DNA from: an uncultured Pelagibacteraceae bacterium
GTDB lineage: Bacteria > Pseudomonadota > Alphaproteobacteria > Pelagibacterales > Pelagibacteraceae
Length of the DNA: 64,000 nt
Assembly (NCBI GenBank): GCA_902589395.1
Contig: CACIST010000001.1
Location: forward strand, 204,757 to 268,756
Reading direction: 5' to 3'
A program made the position numbers and the translations under genes. This document shows, piece after piece, positions 1 to 8,410 of the stretch; the stretch's first letter is position 1, and each line of letters begins with the position of its first letter. The notes under the pieces were generated by a model that searched no databases, was not told the DNA's origin, and saw nothing but the letters and a program-made list of their open reading frames with translations.

Positions 1-248
1 ATGAAATGCTTTCACCAAGAAGATCAAGGTACCTCGTAAGACCAAGGCAAACTGCAATTTATCTTGCAAAAATGCTAACATCTAAATCATTACCAGAGAT
101 AGGTAGATCTTTTTCAAATAGAGATCATACAACTGTAATCCACTCAGTCAAAACTATAGATAGATTGAGAAAAGAGGATAGTGAATTAAATATTAATATT
201 GATAGTTTAAAAAATAAGATTTTGTATAATAAAGAAAATGAAGTTTAG
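1..248 (+). CDS. dnaA: Chromosomal replication initiator DnaA, C-terminal part (5' truncated by window edge)
   Basis: This is the end of DnaA, the AAA+ protein that melts the origin. The open frame enters from the left edge, so the first visible ATG (position 6) is not the real start. What remains is domain IV, the helix-turn-helix that reads DnaA boxes: the VRPRQTAIYLAKMLTSKSLP stretch and the signature GRSFSNRDHTTVIHSV are both clear. The stop TAG (246-248) lies inside dnaN, an 11-base overlap that implies co-transcription and translational coupling. Only the DNA-binding domain is visible, so nothing can be said about the ATPase part. Confidence 0.96.
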   Translation, partial: EMLSPRRSRYLVRPRQTAIYLAKMLTSKSLPEIGRSFSNRDHTTVIHSVKTIDRLRKEDSELNINIDSLKNKILYNKENEV

Positions 249-1350
249 TTTAAATCAACAAGACCTTCAAAAATCTTTAAATTATTGTCAGGGTGTAATT
301 GAAAAAAGAAGTACGTTGCCGATACTTTCAAATGTATTATTGGATGTAAGTAATGGAAAACTAACAATTACAGCTACTGACCTCGATTTAATTTTTATTC
401 ACCAAATCACAAATGTCGAAATATTAGAAGAGGGTAAAACTACTTCATCTTCATCTATAATGTATGATATCATTAGAAAGTTTTCATCTGGAAGTAAAAT
501 TAACTTATCTAATCCTAGCGAAAATAAATTACACTTAGAGTCTGAAAAATCTGTTTTCAACTTAAATTGTATTAATGCTTCTGAATTTCCGTTAACGGAT
601 GAAAATTTCAATGAAAATGAGTTTTCGATTAAATCAAAAGAGCTACTAAAACTGTTAAATAAATGTAAATTTTCAGTATCTAACGATGAAACAAGACATT
701 ATTTAAGTGGAATTTTTTTACATCAGACAGAAGTTGAAGATAAAAATTTTTTAACAGCTGCTGCTACTGATAGTCATAGAATGTCTATTTCTAAGATTAG
801 ATTACAAAATAAAGTTCAATTTGATCAGATAATTTTACCAAAAAAGACTATTTTTCAACTTTGCTCATTACTAGAGGACTATGAAGGTGAAGTTAAAATA
901 TCAAATATAAAATCAAAAATTAAATTTGAAATTAACAATAGTATATTGATATCCAAGCTTATTGATGGAAAATTTCCAAATTACATACAGGTAATACCTA
1001 AAGAAAACCAAAAAAAATTAGAAGTTGATCTAAAATCATTTTTAAATTCGGTAGATAGAGTTGCTTCAGTCTCTTTAGATAAAAAAGATGGTGTAAAATT
1101 TAATCTTTCAAAAAATAATCTTGATCTTTCAGTTAATAATACAAATAGTGGTGATGGCAAAGAAAGTTTAAGTGTTAAGTTTGATCACGAGCTAGATATA
1201 AGTTTTAATTCTAGATATTTAATTGATGTTGCTTCTCAACTTGATGGAGATAACATTGAGATTTATTTAAAAGATACAGGTTCACCAGCCTTAATTAGAG
1301 ACCCAGCTGATTATGACAGTATATATGTTGTAATGCCAATGAAGGGCTAG
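238..1350 (+). CDS. dnaN: DNA polymerase III beta subunit (sliding clamp)
   Basis: The 370-residue length is normal for the bacterial clamp (about 366). It forms the ring that tethers polymerase III to DNA. The N-terminal MKFSLNQQDLQKSLNYCQGV and RSTLPILSNVLL, the central YLSGIFLH and TDSHRMSIS, and the C-terminal VVMPMKG ending that contributes to the hydrophobic clamp-binding pocket are all family hallmarks. The ATG lies inside dnaA, an 11-base overlap, in the classic dnaA-dnaN order. The stop overlaps the stop of convergent plsC by 4 bases, leaving no room for a terminator. Confidence 0.97.
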   Translation: MKFSLNQQDLQKSLNYCQGVIEKRSTLPILSNVLLDVSNGKLTITATDLDLIFIHQITNVEILEEGKTTSSSSIMYDIIRKFSSGSKINLSNPSENKLHLESEKSVFNLNCINASEFPLTDENFNENEFSIKSKELLKLLNKCKFSVSNDETRHYLSGIFLHQTEVEDKNFLTAAATDSHRMSISKIRLQNKVQFDQIILPKKTIFQLCSLLEDYEGEVKISNIKSKIKFEINNSILISKLIDGKFPNYIQVIPKENQKKLEVDLKSFLNSVDRVASVSLDKKDGVKFNLSKNNLDLSVNNTNSGDGKESLSVKFDHELDISFNSRYLIDVASQLDGDNIEIYLKDTGSPALIRDPADYDSIYVVMPMKG

Positions 1351-2057
1351 TTCATTTGATCTAATTCATTATATATTTTACTTTCAATATAATTTGTAAA
1401 ATCCGATGACTTCATTCCAGGTTTTACTGCAGGGAGAATTGAAATTATTATTGTTTTTTTTGAGGTAATTTTTCCATTTTTTGGCCAAACATTTCCAGAA
1501 TTTATAGCTACAGGTTGGCAATTTATTTCTAATTCTTCATAAATTCTACCAACTCCCTTTTTAAAGGGAACTGTTTCATTTGGTAAAACTCTAGTTCCTT
1601 GCGGGAATATAATTAATGGCCTTTCTGAATTTCTTACAGCATTTTTTATTTTATCAATTAAACCTAAATTATCTTTACTAATTTTATTTCTATTTATTGA
1701 AATTGATCCTATCTTTTTTAAATACCAACCAAATATAGGAATTTTGATTAATTCATATTTTAAAATAAATATTGGTGAATTAAAAATTGTTTGTAAGTAA
1801 AAAGTTTCAAACATAGATTGATGAGAACAGGCAATAAAAAACTTTTCACTTTTAATAATATTTTCTTTACCCTTAAGAATAATTTTTGTTTGTAAAAAAA
1901 TCTGAAGACAAAATGCTGCCCATCTTCCCATCATTTTTCCACCAAATAAAACTATTTTAGTTGGCATTATTAATGATGGAAGGAATATTATTGAAATTAT
2001 AGATATGCCCAGAAAGAAAAAAAATAAAAATAGAAGTTTTCTTATCATTTTTGTCAA
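1347..2057 (-). CDS. plsC: 1-acyl-sn-glycerol-3-phosphate acyltransferase (PlsC family)
   Basis: This 236-residue inner-membrane enzyme adds the second acyl chain to lysophosphatidic acid in phospholipid synthesis. A hydrophobic N-terminal segment (about residues 7-30) is followed by the acyltransferase motif SHQSMFET, with catalytic His79 and Glu84 where many families have HX4D, and by FPQGTR (151-156), the glycerol-3-phosphate-binding motif. The HX4E form is, from memory, frequent in alphaproteobacterial PlsC. It is last in the leftward argH-lipoprotein-lysA-plsC cluster, 3 bases after lysA. The acyl specificity cannot be read from sequence. Confidence 0.9.
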   Translation of the reverse strand: MTKMIRKLLFLFFFFLGISIISIIFLPSLIMPTKIVLFGGKMMGRWAAFCLQIFLQTKIILKGKENIIKSEKFFIACSHQSMFETFYLQTIFNSPIFILKYELIKIPIFGWYLKKIGSISINRNKISKDNLGLIDKIKNAVRNSERPLIIFPQGTRVLPNETVPFKKGVGRIYEELEINCQPVAINSGNVWPKNGKITSKKTIIISILPAVKPGMKSSDFTNYIESKIYNELDQMN

Positions 2058-2060
2058 AAA

Positions 2061-3275
2061 CTAAATTATATCTTTTAGTTTTTGTCTTTTTTTAATTATA
2101 TTTATTTTTGAGCCTTTAATTAATATTTCAGCAGGTTTAGGTCTAATGTTATAATTTGAAGATAACGATGAACCATATGCTCCTACGTCACAAATAATAA
2201 TATAATCTTTCTCATTTAACCTTTGAAATTTATTTGTAGTTAAGAATTTATCTGTCGTTTCGCAAATCGGACCTACAAAATCATAACTTTTATTAGTCAT
2301 TTTGTTGGTTTTTTTTAATGGAATTATTTTATGCTTAGCCCCATATAACGCAGGTCTCATAAAATCATTCATAGCCGCATCTACGATAATAAAATCTTTT
2401 TTAGAATTTGCTTTTATATAAATAACTTTTGAAATTAAAATTGCAGTATCGCCTATAATTGATCTACCTGGTTCAAAAATAATTTTTGATTTATGCTTGT
2501 TTAAAAATTTTTTAATAATTTGGTTATATTTTTTGTAATTAAATTTTTTACTGACCTTGCTATAGTCAATACCCATACCACCACCGAGATCTATAAACTC
2601 AAAATTAAAGTTAATTTTTTTTATTAACTTATCTAGAACATTGAGCATTTTTTGATAAGGTTTATAATCTAGGATTTGACTACCAATATGTACACTTAAA
2701 CACTTTAAATTTAAAAATTTTGAATTTTTTATATATTTAGAAATTTCAATAAATGTCTTTTCATTAACGCCAAATTTATTTTCTTTTTTACCGGTTGAAA
2801 TTTGTTTAATTGTTTTTGCATCTGTATTTGGATTTAATCTAATTCCAATATCTACCTTTCTATTTTTAGATTTTGCTATACTTTCTATTTCTAATATTTC
2901 ACTTTTTGACTCACAATTAATTAATAAAATATTTTTATCTATTGCATAAATCAATTCTGACCTAGTTTTACCCACTCCGGAAAAAACAATCTTTTTGGAG
3001 GTTATTCCTGCTTTAAGTGCAATCATTAATTCACCTTTTGAGACAACATCGGCTCCTAATCCATTTCGTTTAATTAGTTTAAGTATCTCTAGATTACAGT
3101 TTGACTTTGTTGAAAAACATATGATTGGAGAAAATGATTTAAAACTTTTTTTAAATTTACTTATATTTTCATTAATTTTTTTCTCAGAATAGCAAAAAAT
3201 TGGTGTTCCAAATTTTTTAACTACTTTAGTGAGTCTTGTTTTTTCAATTGTAAAAATATTATTGATATATTTCAT
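2061..3275 (-). CDS. lysA: Diaminopimelate decarboxylase
   Basis: This 404-residue fold-type III PLP enzyme converts meso-diaminopimelate to lysine, the last step of the pathway. The PLP lysine is expected at Lys57 in the FSTKSNCN segment (usually YAxKAN). A glycine-rich phosphate-binding loop (DLGGGMGIDY), the EPGRSIIGD segment and the C-terminal CDVGAYGSSLSSNYN segment, which carries active-site residues, are all present. The upstream lipoprotein gene overlaps its start by 17 bases, as expected for the argH-lipoprotein-lysA arrangement. dapD and dapE of the same pathway lie near the other end of the window. Ornithine decarboxylase is less likely given the length and context. Confidence 0.95.
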   Translation of the reverse strand: MKYINNIFTIEKTRLTKVVKKFGTPIFCYSEKKINENISKFKKSFKSFSPIICFSTKSNCNLEILKLIKRNGLGADVVSKGELMIALKAGITSKKIVFSGVGKTRSELIYAIDKNILLINCESKSEILEIESIAKSKNRKVDIGIRLNPNTDAKTIKQISTGKKENKFGVNEKTFIEISKYIKNSKFLNLKCLSVHIGSQILDYKPYQKMLNVLDKLIKKINFNFEFIDLGGGMGIDYSKVSKKFNYKKYNQIIKKFLNKHKSKIIFEPGRSIIGDTAILISKVIYIKANSKKDFIIVDAAMNDFMRPALYGAKHKIIPLKKTNKMTNKSYDFVGPICETTDKFLTTNKFQRLNEKDYIIICDVGAYGSSLSSNYNIRPKPAEILIKGSKINIIKKRQKLKDII

Positions 3276-3420
3276 CTTTTTTTGGCATTTTAAATACGTT
3301 ATTAAAATTATCGAATTTCATAACATTATTTAATGATGCCTCATATTTTGGCTCATTTTTTCTTCCACATGAAGTTAATAAAATTACGCATATAGTAATT
3401 AAAGTTATTTTTTTAATCAT
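3259..3420 (-). CDS. Small LptM/YifL-like lipoprotein between argH and lysA
   Basis: A 53-codon gene starts at ATG 3420-3418 and stops at TAA 3261-3259. The product opens MIKKITLITICVILLTSCGR: a basic n-region, a hydrophobic core and a lipobox LTSC with the lipidated Cys18, so it is a lipoprotein precursor. Only about 35 residues follow. Its start overlaps the argH stop by 8 bases and its end overlaps lysA by 17, so the genes are translationally coupled. A small lipoprotein between argH and lysA is conserved in many proteobacteria (YifL/LptM family, which helps LptD mature in E. coli). The LptM role here is inferred from position and the C-G start of the mature protein. Confidence 0.8.
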   Translation of the reverse strand: MIKKITLITICVILLTSCGRKNEPKYEASLNNVMKFDNFNNVFKMPKKDEIYQ

Positions 3421-4810
3421 ATTTATTTCTTTTGTAACTTAATATCATTTTCTTAATGTTGTCGAAAGAAGTTCCACCGTAAGAAACTTTAGAATTAACA
3501 GATTTTTTTAATTCAAATACTTTTAGAACATCAGCGGTTAAACCTTTTTCAATTTTATTGATCTCCTTTAATGTGAGTTCTGAGAGTTTTTTTTTATTCT
3601 TTTCAGCAAAATTTATGATTTTCGCTGTTTGCAAATAGGCTTTTCTAAATGGATAATTTAGTTCTCTAACCATATAATCTGCTAAATCAGTTGCTGTAAT
3701 GTAGCCACTTTCTGCAAGTTCAATCATTCTTTTTTTATCTGGTGAAAAATTTTTAAGAACATCATTTAATATAATTAAAGAATTTTTTAATTGATCAAAT
3801 GATTTAAAAACAATTTCTTTATCATCTTGCAAATCCTTAAAATATGAAAGGGGTAACCCTTTTAATGTTGTAAGCATAGAAAATAAATTTCCAAACATGA
3901 AACCAGTTTTACCTCTCAAGTATTCTAGGGGATCAGGATTTTTTTTTTGAGGCATAATAGATGATCCAGTTACAATTTTATCATTCAAATTAATAAGTTT
4001 AAAAGCGTCTGAATTCCAGATTATAAACTCCTCTGCAATCCTAGAGATATGAACAGCACATGCAGAGCAAGAATAAAGAAAATCAATTACAAAATCTCTA
4101 TCAGAAACAGTGTCAATTGAGTTTTTAGTTGGTCTGTGGAAACCTAGTTTTTTTGAAGTGTAAAATCTGTCTATTTTAAAAGAAGTACCTGTGAGAGCAG
4201 CCGCACCAAGTGGATTTTCATTAAGACTCTCTAAATTGTTATTAAATCTTTTTTTATCCCTGTTAAACATTTCTAAGTAAGCCATTAAGTAATGAGCAAA
4301 AGAAACTGGTTGTGCATTTTTTAGGTGTGTGAAACCTGGCATGATTGTCTCGACATTTTTTTCTGCTTTTTTCAAAATATTTTTAATTGTAAAATCGATA
4401 TTTTTAACAATTTCTTTATTGGCTTTTCTTAACCACATTTTAAAATCTGTGACAACCTGATCATTTCTTGACCTTGCAGTGTGAATATAACCCGCTTCTT
4501 CTCCAATTAGCTCAAAAAGTCTGTTTTCTATATTCATATGAATATCCTCAAGTTTTTCATCAAAAATAAATTTTTTTTTTATAATTTCGTTCTTAATTCT
4601 GTTCAAACCCCATACTATTTTATTTTTAATTTTAAAATTTATAATTTTTTGTCTAAACAGCATCTCAACATGTACAATTGAAGCTTCAATATCTTCTCTG
4701 AATAATCTTTTATCGATTTCTATTGATCCACCAACCTTTTTAAAAAGGTTTTTTGTTTCCTTTTTAATTCTAGTATTCCAAATTGGTTGATTGTTTTTAT
4801 TTTTACCCAT
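3413..4810 (-). CDS. argH: Argininosuccinate lyase
   Basis: This 465-residue enzyme cleaves argininosuccinate to arginine and fumarate, the last step of arginine synthesis. The fumarase/aspartase-superfamily signature GSSIMPQKKNPD carries the catalytic serine, and HTARSRNDQVVTDFKMWLR and GFTHLKNAQPVSFAHYL are the other conserved blocks. Length and order match the family. It heads the leftward cluster running into a lipoprotein, lysA and plsC. Only 23 bases separate its start from the divergent thioredoxin gene, so the two promoters must be very compact. argB of the same pathway is at 62527-63375. Confidence 0.97.
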   Translation of the reverse strand: MGKNKNNQPIWNTRIKKETKNLFKKVGGSIEIDKRLFREDIEASIVHVEMLFRQKIINFKIKNKIVWGLNRIKNEIIKKKFIFDEKLEDIHMNIENRLFELIGEEAGYIHTARSRNDQVVTDFKMWLRKANKEIVKNIDFTIKNILKKAEKNVETIMPGFTHLKNAQPVSFAHYLMAYLEMFNRDKKRFNNNLESLNENPLGAAALTGTSFKIDRFYTSKKLGFHRPTKNSIDTVSDRDFVIDFLYSCSACAVHISRIAEEFIIWNSDAFKLINLNDKIVTGSSIMPQKKNPDPLEYLRGKTGFMFGNLFSMLTTLKGLPLSYFKDLQDDKEIVFKSFDQLKNSLIILNDVLKNFSPDKKRMIELAESGYITATDLADYMVRELNYPFRKAYLQTAKIINFAEKNKKKLSELTLKEINKIEKGLTADVLKVFELKKSVNSKVSYGGTSFDNIKKMILSYKRNKYD

Positions 4811-4833
4811 GATATTTAATTGTTCTAAATTTT

Positions 4834-5364
4834 ATGAAAATCATTTTTTTTAATTATCTTATAATAATATTTTACTTAATATCATCTAGCGTCTCATATT
4901 CAATAGAGCGTCCAGAAATTAAGAATCTTATAGTACATAAAGACAAGAAAAAAATTGAAAATATAGAATTTATTAAATCTGATGGCCAAAAAGTAAGTTT
5001 AAATGATTATAAATCATACCCATTAATAATAAATTTTTGGGCCACTTGGTGTGCTCCTTGTAAAAAAGAGATGCCATCTTTGGATAAACTTAAAACTTTA
5101 AATGAATTTAAAAATATTAATATTATTCCAATTAATATCGGTGGCGAAAGCTATAAGAAATCAAAAGAATTTTTTGATGAAATCAAAATTAAAAATTTAG
5201 ATATATTTACAGGACCAGGACTAGAGTTTTCACAGTTGTTTAAACTAAGAGGTTTACCGACAACAATTTTAATAGACCGAAACGGTTTTGAAATTGGGAG
5301 AATTGTTGGGTACATTGACTTTAATGATAAATCTTTACTTGATTGGTTACCAAAAATTTTATGA
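4834..5364 (+). CDS. tlpA: TlpA/ResA-family thiol-disulfide oxidoreductase, exported
   Basis: This 176-residue protein has an uncleaved anchor or signal sequence (about residues 4-23) followed by a thioredoxin fold. The redox centre is WATWCAPC, with Cys73 and Cys76, and the cis-proline lies in LRGLPTTIL. Such proteins keep cysteines reduced on the periplasmic side, for example during cytochrome c or cytochrome oxidase copper-centre assembly. Divergence from argH matches the tlpA-argH order of other alphaproteobacteria. The stop forms an ATGA overlap with the next gene. A CcmG/DsbE role is possible, but no ccm genes are nearby. Confidence 0.88.
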   Translation: MKIIFFNYLIIIFYLISSSVSYSIERPEIKNLIVHKDKKKIENIEFIKSDGQKVSLNDYKSYPLIINFWATWCAPCKKEMPSLDKLKTLNEFKNINIIPINIGGESYKKSKEFFDEIKIKNLDIFTGPGLEFSQLFKLRGLPTTILIDRNGFEIGRIVGYIDFNDKSLLDWLPKIL

Positions 5365-6017
5365 AATTTTCTTTAAATACAACAATAATAAAACCAGAAA
5401 ATAATGAGAAAGTTAAAAGTGCAGTAATTTTACTTCATGGATACGGAGGTGATGGGAAAGATATAAGTATGCTTACCTTAAATTGGAAAAGATTTTTAAA
5501 AAATACAGTTTTTTTATGTCCTGATGCACATGAAGTGTGCAGCATAAATCCAACTGGTTTTCAATGGTTTGATTTAAATAATGAAGATCCAGAATATACT
5601 CTTCAAGAGTCAAAAAAGGCAGAAAATGTTTTAAACGGTTATATTTCAGAAGTAAGTAATTATTTTAACTTAGAATATTCACAAATTTGTGTTTCTGGTT
5701 TCAGTCAAGGATGCATGATGTCATTAAATGTTGGTCTAACATTAGAAAAAGAATTTAATTGTATTGTAGGGTTTTCTGGAAGAATTATAAATATGAAAGA
5801 CCTTTCTCAAAGAATTAAAAATAAAACTAATATTTTAATGATACATGGTGAAAATGATCCAATCGTCCCCCCAAGCAATTTACTTGAAGCTGAAGATTTT
5901 TTTATCAGAAATAAAATTAAAATTGAAACTTTAATGATTAAGAACTGTGATCACCATATTCCTATGGAAGCATCAAGTGCGGCATTAAACTTTATTAAAA
6001 AAAATATAATTAATTAA
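5361..6017 (+). CDS. Carboxylesterase/phospholipase-type alpha/beta hydrolase
   Basis: I chose the ATG at 5361, which overlaps the thioredoxin stop as ATGA, over an in-frame ATG at 5343 lying inside that gene. The 218-residue product is a small serine hydrolase (Abhydrolase_2). It has an oxyanion-hole segment LLHGYGGDG, the nucleophile elbow GFSQG (Ser115), an acid residue in HGENDPIVP and a C-terminal His in CDHHIP, giving a full catalytic triad. Family members cleave short-chain esters or lysophospholipids. The true substrate cannot be told. No signal peptide is seen, so it is probably cytoplasmic. Confidence 0.88.
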   Translation: MKFSLNTTIIKPENNEKVKSAVILLHGYGGDGKDISMLTLNWKRFLKNTVFLCPDAHEVCSINPTGFQWFDLNNEDPEYTLQESKKAENVLNGYISEVSNYFNLEYSQICVSGFSQGCMMSLNVGLTLEKEFNCIVGFSGRIINMKDLSQRIKNKTNILMIHGENDPIVPPSNLLEAEDFFIRNKIKIETLMIKNCDHHIPMEASSAALNFIKKNIIN

Positions 6018-6078
6018 TAAATCCTTAATATACAATTAGTAAAGTTGATTAAAAGTATATTTAATGTATGTTTTAATT

Positions 6079-6648
6079 ATGATTGAGCTTTCAGATCAAA
6101 GTATTTCGCTAGAAAAATGTCCTGCGTTAGTTTTAAACGCAGATTATAGACCTTTAAGTTATTATCCACTTTCATTGTGGAGTTGGCAAGATTCAATTAA
6201 ATCTGTTTTCTTAGATAGAGTTTCTATTGTTAGTTATTATGACAGACAAATCAGAAGTCCTTCGTTTAGTATGAAACTTCCAAGTGTAATTGCTCTAAAA
6301 TCATACATTAGACCTCAATCAAATCCTAACTTTACAAGGTTTAACGTATTTTTAAGAGATAAGTTTAGCTGCCAATATTGTGGAAGTAAAAATGAATTAA
6401 CCTTTGATCACTTACTACCAAGATCAAAAGGTGGAAAAACCAATTGGGATAATGTTGTAACAGCTTGTTCGTCCTGTAATGTTAAAAAGGGAGGAAGACT
6501 AATAAAGAACTCAGGCATGACATTAAACCAATGGCCTTTTCAACCTACTACAGAGGATCTTCATAAAAATGGTAAGAATTTTCCACCAAACTTTTTACAT
6601 AAAAGTTGGATGGACTATTTGTATTGGGATGTTGAACTTGAACCGTAA
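6079..6648 (+). CDS. HNH-endonuclease-domain protein
   Basis: This 189-residue protein has two parts. The N-terminal half contains CPALVLNADYRPLSYYPLSL, the conserved opening of a widespread alphaproteobacterial and cyanobacterial HNH family. The C-terminal half is an HNH fold with CQYC (Cys98, Cys101), the catalytic DH pair in TFDHLLPRSKGG, the Asn of NWDNVV and CSSC (Cys130, Cys133), giving a Zn-supported beta-beta-alpha-metal centre. It is a chromosomal, single-domain member rather than an intron or restriction enzyme, and its physiological target is unknown. An in-frame ATG at 6064 would add five residues. The gene ends flush against convergent coq7. Confidence 0.88.
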   Translation: MIELSDQSISLEKCPALVLNADYRPLSYYPLSLWSWQDSIKSVFLDRVSIVSYYDRQIRSPSFSMKLPSVIALKSYIRPQSNPNFTRFNVFLRDKFSCQYCGSKNELTFDHLLPRSKGGKTNWDNVVTACSSCNVKKGGRLIKNSGMTLNQWPFQPTTEDLHKNGKNFPPNFLHKSWMDYLYWDVELEP

Positions 6649-7182
6649 CTAAATTTTTTCAGAGATTTTTATAGCAACCTTAGAACCAGTTTTAATTACT
6701 TTATCCATAATTGAATAAAGACCTTTTTTTGTAGCACCCTTCTCGTACGCTATATCTTTATGATGCAATTCGTCTTGTCTAAATTTTATTATTTTTTCCT
6801 TTAAATCCTTTTCATCCACTTCTATTTGATCAATTTGGCTTTGATAATGCTCATCAATTACTTCTTCAACAGATGCTGTACATAACATCGCTGCTTTTTT
6901 TCCGAGTATTGTTGAGCTAAATCCAAGACCGAGTCCAAGCAAATCCCATAATGGTAGTAATTTTGTTGGTTTTATATTTCTTTTTTCTATTTCATCCTCA
7001 AAAAAATTTGAGTGTTCCTCCTCATGCTTTTTCATTTCACCAATAATTTGTTTTAAATCATCATTTTTTACAATAGTATTTAAAGCAAGCAGTTGACCCT
7101 CATAAATTTTAATTGCGCCCCTTTCTCCAGCATGATCTACCCTTATAAATTCTTCTAATTTTTTTTTATTAGTTTTTCTCAT
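6649..7182 (-). CDS. coq7: Ubiquinone biosynthesis hydroxylase Coq7
   Basis: This 177-residue di-iron monooxygenase hydroxylates demethoxyubiquinol, the penultimate step of ubiquinone synthesis. The repeated carboxylate and His ligands of the ferritin-like four-helix bundle are visible: DHAGERGAIKIYEGQ (Glu20), KKHEEEHSNFF, SVEEVIDEHY and RQDELHHKD. These are the EXXH pairs of the Coq7 family. Its start overlaps the end of the dsbB-like gene by 14 bases, so it is last in a leftward YqaA-like-DsbB-Coq7 unit. Quinone is also the electron acceptor for DsbB, which makes the pairing sensible. Confidence 0.94.
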   Translation of the reverse strand: MRKTNKKKLEEFIRVDHAGERGAIKIYEGQLLALNTIVKNDDLKQIIGEMKKHEEEHSNFFEDEIEKRNIKPTKLLPLWDLLGLGLGFSSTILGKKAAMLCTASVEEVIDEHYQSQIDQIEVDEKDLKEKIIKFRQDELHHKDIAYEKGATKKGLYSIMDKVIKTGSKVAIKISEKI

Positions 7183-7648
7183 AAGTTAATGTTCTAATAG
7201 AAAAAATAACAATTAAAAATGATAAAATTGTATTAATTGCCGCTAGCGAAACTCCAAAAATTTTAAAAGTTACATCTTTACAGTTAGTAGGCATAGTTTT
7301 GTTAAGAGAATCTAGTAATTTCAATTTATTTAAAATATCTGATGATCCATTTGCACAGACTGAAAGCTCATCAAATATACTATTCTCAATTCCAAAATGA
7401 TAACCAGATAGTATAGTGCTCAAAATAAATATGATAATTGCAACTATTAAAATTTGATCATTATTTGAATAATTAAATCCAATAAAGCTTATAAATATTG
7501 CAGCTAAATATGGTAATCTTTGATAAATACATAGCTTACATGGCTCATACTGAAGTATATATTCAATATACAAAGCTGAAATTATTGAAATTAATGAAAT
7601 AAAAAAAATAATTAAATAAAAATTTTTTCTATTTGGAAATAGGATCAT
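7169..7648 (-). CDS. dsbB: DsbB-family disulfide bond formation protein
   Basis: This 159-residue inner-membrane protein has about four hydrophobic helices. The first periplasmic-loop redox pair is in EPCKLCIYQRLPY (Cys37, Cys40). A second cysteine pair lies in the long loop (SVCANG and PTNCKDV), matching the electron path of DsbB from DsbA to quinone. Family length is about 160-180. It lies between a YqaA-like membrane protein and coq7 and overlaps coq7 by 14 bases. No dsbA is in the window. Individual family members in small genomes can also serve as DsbI-like enzymes. Confidence 0.88.
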   Translation of the reverse strand: MILFPNRKNFYLIIFFISLISIISALYIEYILQYEPCKLCIYQRLPYLAAIFISFIGFNYSNNDQILIVAIIIFILSTILSGYHFGIENSIFDELSVCANGSSDILNKLKLLDSLNKTMPTNCKDVTFKIFGVSLAAINTILSFLIVIFSIRTLTYEKN

Positions 7649-7650
7649 AT

Positions 7651-8259
7651 TTAATTAATAAAATTATTTAAAAATTGATATATAAAATACGCAAATATAA
7701 TTAGAATGAGTGATATTAAAATAGAGAATTTTAAAAGTTTTTTTTCAATAATTTTTCTCATAGTAGTTCCAAAGTTTCCAACTAAAAATGCTATTAAAAA
7801 AAAACGTGAACCTCTTGTTAAAAGGGAAATGATAACAAAATATAAAATATTAAAGTTTATAAAACCACTTGTGATTGTAAGTAACTTAAATGGTACTGGT
7901 GAAAAGCCAGCAATTGCCAAGAGAGTTATCCAGGCTATGACACCGCCTTCTGAGGACACTTTATCTTTTAAAAATGAAGCATCATCTACACCATAAATCT
8001 CAAAAATTTTAAGGCCAATTTCGTTAAAAAAAACATATCCAATAAGATAACCAAGGCAAGCTCCCAAAACAGATCCTATGGTTGCAATTAATGCAATTCT
8101 AACCCATTCATGTTTTCGAGCTATTGTCATAGGAATTATCAAAACATCTGGTGGTATTGGGAATATAAAACTTTCAATAAAAGATATAAATCCTAAAAAA
8201 GATTTGGATCTTTTATGACCTGCTAGTTTAATAGTTTTATTGTACAGTTCTTTAAACAT
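7651..8259 (-). CDS. YqaA/DedA-like membrane protein (SNARE-associated / VTT domain)
   Basis: I chose the ATG at 8259, giving 202 residues, because the family normally opens a few residues before the block FIESFIFPIPPDVLIIP. An in-frame ATG at 8310 would add 17 residues and nearly reach the tRNA-Leu gene. The protein has about five hydrophobic segments and the glycine-rich GSVLGACLGYLIGY and the AIAGFSPVPFKLLTI block of the YqaA branch of DedA proteins. DedA relatives are linked to lipid-carrier flipping and envelope integrity. The role of this branch is unknown. It is first in the leftward unit with dsbB and coq7. Confidence 0.82.
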   Translation of the reverse strand: MFKELYNKTIKLAGHKRSKSFLGFISFIESFIFPIPPDVLIIPMTIARKHEWVRIALIATIGSVLGACLGYLIGYVFFNEIGLKIFEIYGVDDASFLKDKVSSEGGVIAWITLLAIAGFSPVPFKLLTITSGFINFNILYFVIISLLTRGSRFFLIAFLVGNFGTTMRKIIEKKLLKFSILISLILIIFAYFIYQFLNNFIN

Positions 8260-8316
8260 ATTTTCTTTTAATATAATAAATGATTTAATACTATTAGTTA
8301 AAATATACAAAGTTTT

Positions 8317-8403
8317 GGGCGAATGGCGGAACTGGTAGACGCGTTGGACTCAAAATCCAATAGTAGCAATACTGTGAGAGTTCGATTCTCTCTTTGCCCA
8401 CCA
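8317..8403 (+). tRNA. tRNA-Leu (CAA)
   Basis: A full cloverleaf can be folded by eye. The acceptor GGGCGAA pairs with TTTGCCC, with discriminator A and an encoded CCA. The anticodon stem TTGGA/TCCAA encloses the loop CTCAAAA, giving anticodon CAA for the UUG codon. A long variable arm (TAGTAGCAATACTG) shows a class II tRNA, and the T arm has TTCGATT. It lies just upstream of the acyl-CoA ligase gene, 7 bases before that ATG. Confidence 0.97.
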
Positions 8404-8410
8404 AGAATTT

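Noticed and set aside
1553..1571. Inverted repeat CTCCCTTTTTAAAGGGAAC
   Set aside because: It lies inside plsC coding sequence; A/T-rich codons for Lys and Phe give such short dyads by chance.
4733..4750. Perfect palindrome AACCTTTTTAAAAAGGTT followed by T-run, terminator-like
   Set aside because: It lies inside the argH coding sequence, encoding a Lys-Asn-Leu-Phe-Lys-Lys stretch near the N-terminus. It is explained by codon choice at low GC, and no gene ends there on the plus strand.
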